Assembly: GCA_943913655.1 (NCBI GenBank) | Contig: CALTZA010000014.1 | Span: 1 to 23,655 of the forward strand | DNA: 23,655 bases | Origin: an uncultured Francisella sp. | GTDB taxonomy: Bacteria; Pseudomonadota; Gammaproteobacteria; Burkholderiales; Neisseriaceae | Direction of reading: 5' to 3' | Shown here: piece after piece, positions 15,506-23,655 of the stretch | Numbering within the stretch: the first letter of the stretch is position 1 | Layout: the number at the start of each line of letters is the position of its first letter | Position numbers and translations under genes: made by a program | Notes under the pieces: generated by a model | What the model was told of the DNA's origin: nothing | The model's input: only the letters and a program-made list of their open reading frames with translations | Database searches by the model: none

Positions 15506-17161
15506 TTATTTCGCCAAAGACAGTAGTTCTTGGGCATGTTGTTTGCTTAAAGCGGTGATAGCCTCACCACCTAGCATACGAGCGATTTCTGTTTCTCTAT
15601 CCTCCTTATTTAACAATTTCATTTGACTAACTGTTTTACCTGCTTTCACACTTTTACTCACTTCATAATGGTTATTTGCATAAGCTGCAACTTGCGGAAG
15701 ATGGGTAACTAAAAAAATTTGATGAAATTTAGATAGTTGCTTAAGATAATAGCCGACACGATCAGCAGCCTGTCCACTCATTCCGATATCTACTTCGTCA
15801 AAAATAAGAGTGGGAATCCGATTAAATTGACTGACAACCACTTGCAAAGCCAAGCTGATGCGCGATAATTCTCCACCAGAAGCAATTTTGCTAAGAGGAT
15901 GTAGATCGCTCCCCGGATTCACAGACACCATAAATTGTACCGACTCGTTACCATATGAAGAAGGTTCTTCTTCATAAAAATGGATGGCAAAAATAGCCTG
16001 CGGCATTAAAAGTTGATGCATGATGCATATTACTTCAGCAGAGAGCCTCTCTGCTGCTTGTTGACGTGATTGTTTTAAAGCCAAAGCAGCTTCTTGGTAA
16101 TGATTTTGAGCCTTTATTACACGATTTTTTAATTCTTCAATCCTTTGATGATCTTCTAATTCTAGCAACGACCTCTTAACTTCATGATATTTCTCTGGCA
16201 ATGCTTCAACATCAACCGCATATTTTTTTGCCATGGCGTTTAACTGCGCTAACCGATCCGATAGTGCTAAAAAATCCTCTTCGTCAAGGCTAGATTGGGA
16301 GTATATTTCGCGCATATTACTTGCAACTTCGCTTAACTCTGCTTCTATACTTTCTAAAATACCTAAACTCTCTGCAAAACGATATTCATGCTTACTCAAA
16401 TTATTTAATTGTGAAGAAATATAAGCTACTTTCTCATTTAAGCCATCATCAGCATTAATCAACTCTTCCACCTCATGAGATAACTCTACAATAGCTTGAT
16501 GATGACTCATGGTATCATAGCGTTGTGAGAGTGTACGCCATTCATTCGGTTGTGGATTTAAATTAGATAATTCTTGATTTTGCCAACGTAAATGATCTAG
16601 CAAAACTTGCTGTTTCTCACTCATTTGTTGGGCTTTTTCATAATCCTTACGTACCTCTTGCCAACGATAAAAAGCAGTTTTTACTTGATCAACTAATATT
16701 TGATGACCGGCATAATCATCAAGCCAAAGACGTTGTATGGACTCTGAAAGCAATTTTTGCTGGCTATTTTGCGCATATATATCGATTAGAAAACCACCGA
16801 TCCGTCGCAATTGGTTTAGTGATACTAACACCTCACCTACATAATTTTTATTTTTGCCATTTCGTTTTAATACCCGTTTGATTAATAACTCTCCTTCTTC
16901 ATGGGGAAGTTCGTTCTCATCTAAATATTTTTGCAAGAAAAAAAGTTTGCTGATATCAAAAACTGCTTGTATGATTGATTGATCGGCATGGTTCTTAATT
17001 TGTACTATATCTGCTTTATTACCCATCAATAAATTTAAAGCGTCTAGAACAATAGATTTACCAGCACCTGTTTCCCCAGTAAGCACTGAAAAACCCTCAT
17101 GAAATTCCACTTCTAATGAATCAACAATAGCAAAATTCCTCAGAGCAATGACTTTTAACAT
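15506..17161 (-). CDS. recN: DNA repair protein RecN
   Basis: RecN is an SMC-like ATPase that acts early in double-strand break repair. The 551-residue product has NFAIVDSLEVEF, Walker A GETGAGKS (29-36), a long central coiled-coil region rich in Glu, Gln and Leu (about residues 150-360), the ABC signature ASGGELSRISLALQVV, and Walker B TLIFDEVDIGMSG, followed by FLVTHLPQVAAYA. A TTG at 17188 would add nine residues and overlap nadK; the ATG at 17161 gives the normal family N terminus and a 5-bp gap to nadK. nadK-recN adjacency is common in proteobacteria. In E. coli recN is SOS-controlled, but being inside an operon here it may depend on folB-nadK transcription. Confidence 0.96.
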   Translation of the reverse strand: MLKVIALRNFAIVDSLEVEFHEGFSVLTGETGAGKSIVLDALNLLMGNKADIVQIKNHADQSIIQAVFDISKLFFLQKYLDENELPHEEGELLIKRVLKRNGKNKNYVGEVLVSLNQLRRIGGFLIDIYAQNSQQKLLSESIQRLWLDDYAGHQILVDQVKTAFYRWQEVRKDYEKAQQMSEKQQVLLDHLRWQNQELSNLNPQPNEWRTLSQRYDTMSHHQAIVELSHEVEELINADDGLNEKVAYISSQLNNLSKHEYRFAESLGILESIEAELSEVASNMREIYSQSSLDEEDFLALSDRLAQLNAMAKKYAVDVEALPEKYHEVKRSLLELEDHQRIEELKNRVIKAQNHYQEAALALKQSRQQAAERLSAEVICIMHQLLMPQAIFAIHFYEEEPSSYGNESVQFMVSVNPGSDLHPLSKIASGGELSRISLALQVVVSQFNRIPTLIFDEVDIGMSGQAADRVGYYLKQLSKFHQIFLVTHLPQVAAYANNHYEVSKSVKAGKTVSQMKLLNKEDRETEIARMLGGEAITALSKQHAQELLSLAK

Positions 17162-17166
17162 AGGAT

Positions 17167-18051
17167 TTAAACCAACTGTTCTCCCCAATGCAATTTTTGT
17201 CGCAAAGTTCTAAAGTAGCGATAATCTAAAGGCTGTAATAAAGTGAGTGATGAAGAATATTTTTTAATCGTGACTAGATCCATATTACGCAATTTAAAAT
17301 ATTCATTGCCATCAAAATGAGCACGACTGCCCTCTCCATTAATCATCAAAACCTCTATCTTGGCATCATCATTAATGACTACAGGACGATTACTTAAAGA
17401 ATGCGGACATATCGGTACTAGAGTAAAAGCAGGAAGTGTGGCATAAAGAATCGGTCCACCTGCTGCCAAACAATAGGCTGTTGAACCAGTAGGTGTGGCA
17501 ATAATCAGTCCATCGGAATGTTGAGTATAAACAAATTCTTGATTAATAAAGACTTCAAACTCAATAAGCTTGCCCTGTCCACCCCGACTGATTGTAATTT
17601 CGTTCAAAGCTAAGCTATGAAATACCTCTTTTTTTTCACGCTGAATCACAGCTTCCAATAAAATCCGTTTTTCTTCCTTATAGTGACCTGATAAAATGTG
17701 CAGCACTGCCTCAAGAGCACCCTCCTTTACCTGGGTTAAAAAACCCAAACGACCGCGATTAATGCCAATCATCGGTCGTTGACAGTCAGCCAAACCACGT
17801 GCTACGTGAAGCAAGGTACCATCTCCCCCTATCACGATCACCACCTGTGCCAGCTGGTTTAAGTTTTTTAAACTTAAAGAATGAGTCTTGGTTTTTAGCT
17901 CTTGACCAAAAAGTGGTTCAAGTTCTTGCCAACTTTGCTGCTCCAATACAATTTGTTTACCTAAGCTAAGTAAGCTCTTGATCATGTGGATGGAGAACTC
18001 GTGAATATATGGTGTTTCTTTTCTTAACACCACACCAATGCAATCAAACAC
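17167..18051 (-). CDS. nadK: NAD kinase
   Basis: NadK phosphorylates NAD+ to NADP+, the only known route to NADP in most bacteria. The 294-residue length fits. GGDGTLL (75-81) is the nucleotide-binding and catalytic loop; NRGRLGFLT (98-106), LALNE (147-151) and TPTGSTAYCLAAGGP (186-200) are the remaining conserved motifs. The ATG at 18051 begins 2 bp after the folB stop, indicating coupled translation, and recN follows after 5 bp. Nothing appears damaged. Confidence 0.97.
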   Translation of the reverse strand: MFDCIGVVLRKETPYIHEFSIHMIKSLLSLGKQIVLEQQSWQELEPLFGQELKTKTHSLSLKNLNQLAQVVIVIGGDGTLLHVARGLADCQRPMIGINRGRLGFLTQVKEGALEAVLHILSGHYKEEKRILLEAVIQREKKEVFHSLALNEITISRGGQGKLIEFEVFINQEFVYTQHSDGLIIATPTGSTAYCLAAGGPILYATLPAFTLVPICPHSLSNRPVVINDDAKIEVLMINGEGSRAHFDGNEYFKLRNMDLVTIKKYSSSLTLLQPLDYRYFRTLRQKLHWGEQLV

Positions 18052-18053
18052 TC

Positions 18054-18437
18054 TTACTTCCCCCCCTTTTGCCGCTCTATGGCAATACTGACTTCTCTTA
18101 CCATTGGTAAAATACCTTGTTTGGTAAGATGTAAAGTGACTTTTTCTACTGCAAAGTGAGTCAATATAAACTGCGCCATATCTTCAGCCAACGCTTCTAA
18201 TAGACGAAAATGTAGCAAACGATAACGTTGGGTCAGCTGATTTGATAAGGCAGCATAATCAACTGTATCTTTTAATTCATCTGTCTTTTTCGCTTGATTG
18301 TCTATGCCTAATACTAAATCAACTATTACAATCTGTGGATGCTGATATTCCCAGGCAGCGACACCTAATTTTGTGTTGATTTGCATGCCTGATAGTCTTA
18401 GCTCGTCTAGTGCTGTCCTCTGTAACTCTGCCACCAT
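18054..18437 (-). CDS. folB: Dihydroneopterin aldolase FolB
   Basis: FolB splits 7,8-dihydroneopterin to 6-hydroxymethyl-dihydropterin and glycolaldehyde in folate synthesis. The 127-residue product shows DELRLSGMQINTKLGVAAWE, the expected N-terminal strand, VDYAALSNQL with the conserved tyrosine, a LEALAEDMAQFIL helix, and VTLHLTKQGILP, which carries the lysine of the active-site region. About 15 residues precede the usual family start. It is the first gene of folB-nadK-recN and is divergent from plsY, an arrangement shared with E. coli. Members of this family can also act as epimerases or in related pterin pathways. Confidence 0.9.
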   Translation of the reverse strand: MVAELQRTALDELRLSGMQINTKLGVAAWEYQHPQIVIVDLVLGIDNQAKKTDELKDTVDYAALSNQLTQRYRLLHFRLLEALAEDMAQFILTHFAVEKVTLHLTKQGILPMVREVSIAIERQKGGK

Positions 18438-18507
18438 TTGAATCCGCTTTCACTTTGCTTTCTTTTAAGATAAAATGCCCGCCTAATTTCAGAAAGCGAA
18501 GTATATC

Positions 18508-19098
18508 ATGGACCTTAGCTCAATAATTTTAATCGTTGTGGCCTATTTGTTGGGCTCTGTATCTTTTGCCATTCTCGTCTCGCATTTTTTCCATTTAAAG
18601 GACCCAAGGTACTATGGTTCAAATAACCCCGGTGCTACTAACGTGATGCGTAGCGGAAATAAACTGGCTGCCCTATTAACCTTGTTAGGAGATGCCCTAA
18701 AAGGTTTTTTGATTGTTTTCATAGCGATTCATTATCATTTCTCTCCTCTAACTATTGCTTTAGTGAGTATTGCTGTTGTTTTAGGCCATATGTTTCCCAT
18801 TTTCTTTAAATTTCAGGGAGGTAAAGGGGTAGCAACAGCCATTGGAGTGATTTATAGCTTATCTTGGCCTGTGGGGTTGATCATGTGTGTCTTATGGCTT
18901 ATTTTGTTGTTTATTACTAGAATTTCTTCTTTATCAGCACTCATCACTTATTTAGCCTGTCCTTTGCTTTCTCTTTATTTTCTTGATGAAAAAATTTATC
19001 AGGTAACTTTAACAATGATCTGTTTATTAGTGATTATGCGCCACAAGGACAATATTATTAAATTGCTACAGCGTAAGGAAAATAAAGTCGGAAAATAA
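18508..19098 (+). CDS. plsY: Glycerol-3-phosphate acyltransferase PlsY
   Basis: PlsY is an inner-membrane enzyme that transfers an acyl group from acyl-phosphate to glycerol-3-phosphate, the first step of phospholipid synthesis. The 196-residue protein has about five membrane segments and the three PlsY motifs: SVSFAILVSHFFHLKDPR near the N terminus, GSNNPGATNVMRSGNKLAA in the first cytosolic loop, and GHMFPIFFKFQGGKGVATA in the second. The ATG at 18508 is 70 bp from the divergent folB start. PlsX, its usual acyl-phosphate supplier, is not in the window. No clear terminator follows it. Confidence 0.96.
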   Translation: MDLSSIILIVVAYLLGSVSFAILVSHFFHLKDPRYYGSNNPGATNVMRSGNKLAALLTLLGDALKGFLIVFIAIHYHFSPLTIALVSIAVVLGHMFPIFFKFQGGKGVATAIGVIYSLSWPVGLIMCVLWLILLFITRISSLSALITYLACPLLSLYFLDEKIYQVTLTMICLLVIMRHKDNIIKLLQRKENKVGK

Positions 19099-20423
19099 AT
19101 TTCTCAATTTTGCCTTACAGAATTAGCATATCAAATGTCATGCCTATAGTCGGTACCATTAAAATTTAGATATAGAGTATCTTGAAAATTACAACAGCCA
19201 AGCAGGAGAAAAAATATTATCGCGTATTAAACTGAGGATTTTTATTATTAATATTCGCTTTGACTTTGCTGTTAATTTTGCTATGTCCGCAGCACATTAT
19301 CAGCGCTAACGAGTATATAGCCAGTTTAGAGCTCAGCCAGCTTCCTGGCGCTATCGTCAAAATAAAATCGCTTCACTATACTAACTATTGGTTCTCAAAA
19401 TAAACCTGCCCTTTCGACAATCGCCGTGTACTTACCAAAGGGCAATTCATCGCGATGTGGTTGGCCAGATCTCGATAGAAAAATAGGAGCATATAATGTA
19501 GGTTAATGTCTCGTTAAAGCAGCCACATCTCCATTTCCCTTCTCTTGCTAAAAATTGGTTTGTGATAGGCCGCCAGTCTCAAAGTGGCAGTGTTGCTTTT
19601 TTTACGGTTCGCTACGCCAATACATGATGGGCTTTCCTATCATGGCGCAGTGGCAACTGGCGTACCTACCTATTGAAAAGATATTCTCCCTTGATATTTC
19701 GTCGGCTACCTGCTCTGCCCAGCAGCATTCCTGGGCTGCGAAAATTATATTCCCAAACTGACAGTGCATGCTCTTTATATCATATCAAGACTATGTACCG
19801 TACATCCCGAATGGTATCTTGATTCTTATTTGTCCAAATATGGAAAAAACTGGGCTAATACAGCGAGGGACCAATTTGCGGTTCGTTCACAGCTCATCAT
19901 CCTTTAAAAGGTTTTGAGTGTCTAGTAGAATTAAGAGAGTGTTTGCCTAGAAAGATTGTTTCAAAGCTCCTAGGATTCAATAAAGCCTTAGCCGACTATG
20001 GCAGTTTCAGAAAAGAATTATCAAGATCCAATCTTTATTATTAGGTAAGAGGGCCTTGATACAAATGTATTTATGCTTGATACAGCTGCTCTTGCAGCAA
20101 AATTAAAAGTCAATCTTAGCCCCCGTCACTTTAATTTTATCCTGCTTAAGACCACAGTAGCACTGTTAAATATTTCGAAAAAGGATAGACAGACCCGGTT
20201 TGTAGAAAAGATAATGGCTAGATAATTTTACTTTCTGGCTCTCTAAACAATCCTAGACTTTGCCTATATTATGCGCATTATCCTTCTCAGAAGCAACATC
20301 ATCGGTGAAGATAACACACAAATCAGGCCCGGTTTCTTAGTATTATCTAGAGATAAACCTGGCAAGATTATAAGTTTCTAAATCAAAATCAAAGCGATTA
20401 TACCGGCATAAAAAACAAATCTT
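19099..20423. other. 1.3-kb non-coding region between plsY and hprK
   Basis: Apart from the putative relic at 19236-20225, this region has only short frames. One at 20271-20381 (plus, 36 codons, MRIILLRSNIIGEDN...) is in the same frame as the 20073-20225 piece and may belong to the same lost gene. No tRNA, hairpin terminator or insertion-sequence end was found. RapZ, which follows hprK in many betaproteobacteria, was looked for on the minus strand and its GLSGSGKS-type loop is not present. Confidence 0.5.
19236..20225 (+). pseudogene. Decayed gene, possibly for a membrane-anchored DUF945/YdgA-like protein
   Basis: No intact gene covers this stretch, but coding traces are visible on the plus strand. 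From 19236 to a TAA at 19401 one frame reads a hydrophobic anchor (FLLLIFALTLLLILLCP) then IISANEYIASLELSQLPG and VKIKSLHYTNYWFSK. An N-terminal anchor followed by LPG-V-K-x-S-x-x-Y-x-x-x-WFS is reminiscent of DUF945 (E. coli YdgA) proteins. Further traces change frame repeatedly (HRDVVGQISIEK near 19470; WYLDSYLSKYGKNWA near 19820). A 50-codon frame at 20073-20225 includes LAAKLKVNLSPRHF and VEKIMAR. An upstream GAGGA at 19234-19238 may be the old ribosome-binding site, with the start codon lost. That this is a relic seems likely; the family assignment is weak. Confidence 0.35.
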
Positions 20424-21404
20424 CTAATCTCCATAGGCATCGTCATCATCTAGGGGGGTTAGTTCTTTTGCTGACATAGCGCGATGATGCCGTTCTAAGA
20501 ACTCTTGGGTACTATTTAAACCACGCAACTGCAAGATATATTGGCGAACTGCTGACTCTGTTAATACTGCTATATTGCGTCCAGGTCCCACTGGTATCAT
20601 CACTTTGCGCATTGGCACATCAAGAATCGTTTGAGTCTCCATATGCATGCTCAAACGATCCATGTTTTTCATATAATCATCATCGGCACTAATTAATTGA
20701 ATAATCAGCTTAAGTCTTTTTTTGAAACGAACCGCAGTTTCTCCAAACATAGTGCGTACATTTAATACCCCAAGCCCGCGCACTTCTAAAAAGTCTTGTA
20801 ATACCTCTGGACAACGGCCTTCTAAGGTCTCTGGGCCCATTTTATAGATTCTAACAGCATCATCAGCAATTAAAGAATGTCCACGCGACAATAATTCTAA
20901 AGCAAGCTCACTTTTACCTAGACCCGAATCTCCCTGTACCAAAGTACCAACTTCAAACACATTCAAAAAAACACCATGCATAACAATAGAGAGTGCTAAT
21001 GCTCGCTGTAAATACAGCTGCAATAGTTGAATAATTTGTGAACTTTCCATTTTAGAACGCATTAAAGGCACACCTTGGGCCGTACATACTTTTTTTAATT
21101 TATTGCTGATCGTTAAATTATTAGCCACAATAATTAGACAGATTTTGTTGTGAGAAACGATATCAAAAAAAGTCAAAAACTGGTTCTCTTGTATTTTCTC
21201 AGTAAGATATTGATGCTCTGAAGGTCCTATAACCTGGATCTTATTAGGATGAATCAAGTTTAAGTGTCCTACCAAAGACCACTGCTCTTGCTCTTCATTG
21301 TTAATGCTAATTTGACTATCTAAGCCTTCTCTACCTGTGACCCAAGACAAAGATAACTTATCTTGATTGTCACGGTATAACTGCCGCACCGACAATTTCG
21401 CCAT
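20424..21404 (-). CDS. hprK: HPr kinase/phosphorylase
   Basis: HprK phosphorylates and dephosphorylates HPr on a serine, controlling phosphotransferase signalling. The 326-residue product has an N-terminal MurF-like regulatory domain (about 1-125) and a C-terminal kinase domain with MHGVFLNV (His143), P-loop GDSGLGKS (158-165), LIADDAV (Asp181-Asp182) and the HprK signature LEVRGLGVLNVRTMFG (about 206-221). It ends in an acidic tail (PLDDDDAYGD). It starts 6 bp after ptsN. In proteobacteria such genes usually belong to regulatory rather than sugar-transport circuits; E. coli lacks hprK. HPr itself and enzyme I are not in the window, so the substrate is inferred. Confidence 0.95.
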   Translation of the reverse strand: MAKLSVRQLYRDNQDKLSLSWVTGREGLDSQISINNEEQEQWSLVGHLNLIHPNKIQVIGPSEHQYLTEKIQENQFLTFFDIVSHNKICLIIVANNLTISNKLKKVCTAQGVPLMRSKMESSQIIQLLQLYLQRALALSIVMHGVFLNVFEVGTLVQGDSGLGKSELALELLSRGHSLIADDAVRIYKMGPETLEGRCPEVLQDFLEVRGLGVLNVRTMFGETAVRFKKRLKLIIQLISADDDYMKNMDRLSMHMETQTILDVPMRKVMIPVGPGRNIAVLTESAVRQYILQLRGLNSTQEFLERHHRAMSAKELTPLDDDDAYGD

Positions 21405-21410
21405 GAAGTA

Positions 21411-21860
21411 TTAACTCATAAAAAATAGATCACTGATAGCAGCGGCAGAGGATAAGGTGCGCAACTGCTCTCTTACCTCCTTATTGGAAATCTTACAAGC
21501 GATATGGGAGAGAATTTTCATATGCTCATCATTGCTCATTTCTGGCACAATCACAGCAAATATTAGATCAACTTGATGATCATCATAACTATCAAAACTA
21601 ATAGCTTTTTTCAGACGAGCAAAAATTACACTTGCTTTTTCTAATCCTGATACTCGACCATGAGGAATGGCAGCCCCGCAATCTAACGCGGTACTGCCTA
21701 ATTTTTCTCTCGATAATAAAACCTGAAAAATTTTATCTTCGTTCAGACCGCTTTGCTTAGCAAAAATCTCTGCCATTTCTTCAAATAACCTTTTTTTATT
21801 ATTCACTTCCAAATTTAGAAGTATATGTTCAAGTGGTAATAAATCTGAAGATAGATACAT
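21411..21860 (-). CDS. ptsN: Nitrogen-type phosphotransferase EIIA component PtsN
   Basis: PtsN (EIIA-Ntr) accepts a phosphate from NPr or HPr and regulates other proteins, such as potassium transport in E. coli, instead of importing sugar. The 149-residue product is a complete PTS EIIA type-2 domain: KKRLFEEMAEIFA, LLSREKLGSTALDCGAAIPHGR with the phosphorylated His67, and NDEHMKILSHIA. The ATG at 21860 has no obvious ribosome-binding site. rpoN and hpf, which often precede ptsN, are missing; ubiA lies 66 bp upstream on the same strand. The pair with hprK suggests that a phosphorylated HPr-like protein feeds it. Confidence 0.93.
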   Translation of the reverse strand: MYLSSDLLPLEHILLNLEVNNKKRLFEEMAEIFAKQSGLNEDKIFQVLLSREKLGSTALDCGAAIPHGRVSGLEKASVIFARLKKAISFDSYDDHQVDLIFAVIVPEMSNDEHMKILSHIACKISNKEVREQLRTLSSAAAISDLFFMS

Positions 21861-21926
21861 ACAATCAACTCATATCAAAATTGGTGCGCTAATCTATCAT
21901 GTCATTAAAATAAATGCTAGCCGCAC

Positions 21927-22781
21927 TTATAGCGAACACACAATACCAAACCAAATAAGCAGACCAAACCACTTGTTTTGTAAAAAAGCCTGGTAACATG
22001 CCAGACGATCATGATTACGGATACGAGGATACTGTCTAATCATTAATAATGCGACAGCCCAAAGAGACAACCAATAATATATTTTTAAAGCATACAGATA
22101 GCCGACAACCATCATCAATACTAGAAAAAGCGTGTAACATATCATCACTGCTGTTACATCATATCTGCCAAAGGTGATGGCAGAGCTTTTAATAGACAAC
22201 TTTAAATCATCTGGTTTATCGCTAATGGCATACACTGTATCGTAACCAACTGTCCAGAAAATAGTTGCTAAATAAATTAACCAGCTTACTCTAGGAACAG
22301 TATTTAAAACCGCAGCATATGCCATGATAATCCCAAAGGAAAAAGCGAAACCAAGATATAGCTGGGGAATAGAAAAAAAACGCTTCATCCTAGGATAAGT
22401 ACAGCAAAGAAATAAAGCTACCAAACTTAACTTCCAGCTAAGCCAATTTAAAGGGAGCAAACATAAAAACGCAATAAAGCAAAATAACGCAGCAGTAAGT
22501 AAAGCTTGCTTTTTACTAATATATCCTGCTGTAACTGGTCGATCTTTCGTACGCTCTACATACTTGTCTATGTCACTATCGCTAATATCATTGATAATAC
22601 AACCAGCAGAGCGCATCGAAAAGGTGCCTATAGTAAAAAGAAAGAAATAAAAAGGCGACAAAGAACCCTCACTAGCCAACCATAAAGCCCAATAAGTAGG
22701 GAAAAGCAATAGTAAAGTCCCTGTCGGTTTATCCACGCGGGCTAATAAAAGATAATCTTGCCATCTGCCTTGTTGCTTCAT
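21927..22781 (-). CDS. ubiA: 4-hydroxybenzoate octaprenyltransferase UbiA
   Basis: UbiA attaches the polyprenyl tail to 4-hydroxybenzoate in the inner membrane, the second step of ubiquinone synthesis. The 284-residue protein has eight or nine membrane segments, DKPTGTLLLLFPTYWAL near the N terminus, the first Asp-rich motif NDISDSDID (64-72) followed by RTKDRPVTAG, and the second motif YDTVYAISDKPDD (180-192) followed by IKSSAITFG. Both magnesium-diphosphate binding motifs are intact. Its substrate would come from UbiC at 2591-3199, unusually far away. The protein ends soon after the last membrane helix. The stop is 66 bp before ptsN. Confidence 0.96.
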   Translation of the reverse strand: MKQQGRWQDYLLLARVDKPTGTLLLLFPTYWALWLASEGSLSPFYFFLFTIGTFSMRSAGCIINDISDSDIDKYVERTKDRPVTAGYISKKQALLTAALFCFIAFLCLLPLNWLSWKLSLVALFLCCTYPRMKRFFSIPQLYLGFAFSFGIIMAYAAVLNTVPRVSWLIYLATIFWTVGYDTVYAISDKPDDLKLSIKSSAITFGRYDVTAVMICYTLFLVLMMVVGYLYALKIYYWLSLWAVALLMIRQYPRIRNHDRLACYQAFLQNKWFGLLIWFGIVCSL

Positions 22782-23112
22782 TATCTGTCTTATTAACTCT
22801 TAATTAACTACGATAAAATTCGTCTAAATGACACTTTGATCTATGAAAATCGCATATTAACTCAAATTGAAAACACTCACTCTCTATGTACTTTAGCTAT
22901 TATATCTTCTTCATCAATAGGTACCAGCTGTAATCCAAGATGGAGTAACCTTGAAAAGGCAATTAATCATGTTTGATAATACAACAGTATTACTTACGAC
23001 ATCTTTTGCTGCAAGTTATCATGAAAAAAGACATCAACTACTAACCTCAAAACAGCCATATAATAAAAGCTCGATTCATCATTTGTGAAAGAAATTTGTC
23101 AAAATCATATCG
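22782..23112. other. Intergenic region between ubiA and the NlpD-like gene
   Basis: No gene is supported in these 331 bases. The longest frame is a 39-codon ATG frame at 22969-23088 (plus) with AAAAGG nine bases upstream but no recognisable product. The region is AT-rich with no clear hairpin terminator for the NlpD-like gene, which should end transcription here, and no clear promoter for ubiA. Confidence 0.45.
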
Positions 23113-23655
23113 CTATAGAGGAATATAAGGCGCAGGATCTATCGCCTGTCCATTTTTACGTAATTCAAAATGTAATGCTACCTTAGATGCACCACCTGTA
23201 TTACCCATTAAGGCAATTCGCTGTCCACGCTTTACTTGTACACCTTCCTTCACTAAATTTACCTGATTATGGGCATAAGCAGTTAAATACTGATCATTAT
23301 GTTGAATAATCACTAAATTACCGTAACTGCTTAATTGACTACTATAAATCACTTTACCATCAGCAGCTGCCACAATCGGTGTTCCAAGATCTCCTGCAAT
23401 AGTCACTCCTCTATCATGCGCATTAAATCGACTAGTCAATACGCCTGCTACTGGTCTTATCCAAGTAATACCTCCGACGGTACGTGGCTTAGAAAAAATA
23501 GTATTATAGGTTGAAGATGCCTTAGCTTGCACTGAACCAGTCGATGTTAAATTTACCGCTGGTTGTGGTGCTTTGGAAACAGAAGGCAGTGGCGGTGAAG
23601 TAGCAGAAATATTTCCAGCGCTACTTTTAGGTGGTTTTACTTTTAACACCTGTCC
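23113..23655 (-). CDS. nlpD: NlpD-like LysM/M23 protein, C-terminal part (5' end outside window)
   Basis: The 180 visible residues start with GQVLKV, the end of a LysM peptidoglycan-binding domain, so the gene continues beyond the right edge; the GTG at 23649 is internal. A Ser/Pro-rich linker (about 60 residues) leads into an M23 domain (GVLTSRFNAHDRGVTIAGDLGTP, YGNLVIIQHNDQYLTAYAHN, VKRGQRIALMGNTGGA, VALHFELRKNGQAIDP). The metal-site residues are replaced: HxGxD is DRGVT, and the HLHFE histidine is Ala (ALHFE). This matches NlpD/EnvC-type regulators, which do not cut peptidoglycan but activate cell-division amidases. NlpD is usually a lipoprotein next to rpoS or surE-pcm; those are not visible. 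EnvC is less likely given the LysM. Confidence 0.85.
   Translation of the reverse strand, partial: GQVLKVKPPKSSAGNISATSPPLPSVSKAPQPAVNLTSTGSVQAKASSTYNTIFSKPRTVGGITWIRPVAGVLTSRFNAHDRGVTIAGDLGTPIVAAADGKVIYSSQLSSYGNLVIIQHNDQYLTAYAHNQVNLVKEGVQVKRGQRIALMGNTGGASKVALHFELRKNGQAIDPAPYIPL

Noticed and set aside
22969..23088. A 39-codon ATG frame with AAAAGG upstream in the ubiA-nlpD gap.
   Set aside because: No motif, signal or similarity that I can see; a frame of this length is expected by chance in 331 bases.

Overview
The window looks like a piece of chromosome from an AT-rich, probably host-adapted proteobacterium of the gamma or beta class. NrdA, NrdB and the YfaE ferredoxin resemble the E. coli proteins very closely. 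However, GatCAB and a PtsN-HprK pair are also present; E. coli lacks both GatCAB and HprK, while many betaproteobacteria and some deeper gammaproteobacteria have them. Standard stop codons, including TGA, end clearly intact genes, so the genetic code is ordinary. Most housekeeping genes are tightly packed with 4-bp overlaps. Three stretches (about 0.8-2.6 kb, 19.1-20.4 kb and 22.8-23.1 kb) are loose and hold gene relics or nothing recognisable. That mix fits a genome undergoing reduction.

Layout. (1) 1-763: the 3' end of recG. It is followed at once by a tandem copy of its last ~140 bp, then by a cluster of small glycine-rich or collagen-like secreted proteins. Only one of these, a lipoprotein at 1721-2011 with its own terminator, is intact; at least three others are broken. 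(2) 2591-3605, minus strand: ubiC (chorismate lyase), tRNA-Glu(UUC) and tRNA-Arg(ACG), the tRNAs behind a near-consensus sigma70 promoter. (3) 3760-5330, plus: rnc-era. (4) 5327-11428, minus: rarA-gatC-gatA-gatB-lptE-holA, probably one or two transcription units. (5) 11784-15498, plus: nrdA-nrdB-yfaE, the aerobic class Ia ribonucleotide reductase operon. (6) 15506-18437, minus: folB-nadK-recN, divergent from plsY (18508-19098, plus). (7) 19099-20423: a decayed region that once encoded at least one membrane-anchored protein. (8) 20424-22781, minus: ubiA, ptsN, hprK. (9) 23113-23655, minus: the C-terminal part of an NlpD-like LysM/M23 protein that runs off the window.

How the genes fit together. 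UbiC and UbiA catalyse the first two committed steps of ubiquinone synthesis, but here they lie about 19 kb apart. GatCAB indicates tRNA-dependent amidation to make Gln-tRNA and/or Asn-tRNA. LptE (LPS export), PlsY (phospholipid synthesis) and NlpD (division-site amidase activation) show a normal diderm envelope. RecG, RecN, RarA and HolA serve replication and repair. PtsN-HprK suggests a regulatory rather than sugar-importing phosphotransferase circuit.

The most unusual content is the glycine-rich/collagen-like cluster at 1.0-2.4 kb. No CRISPR array, insertion sequence, prophage or toxin-antitoxin module is visible.
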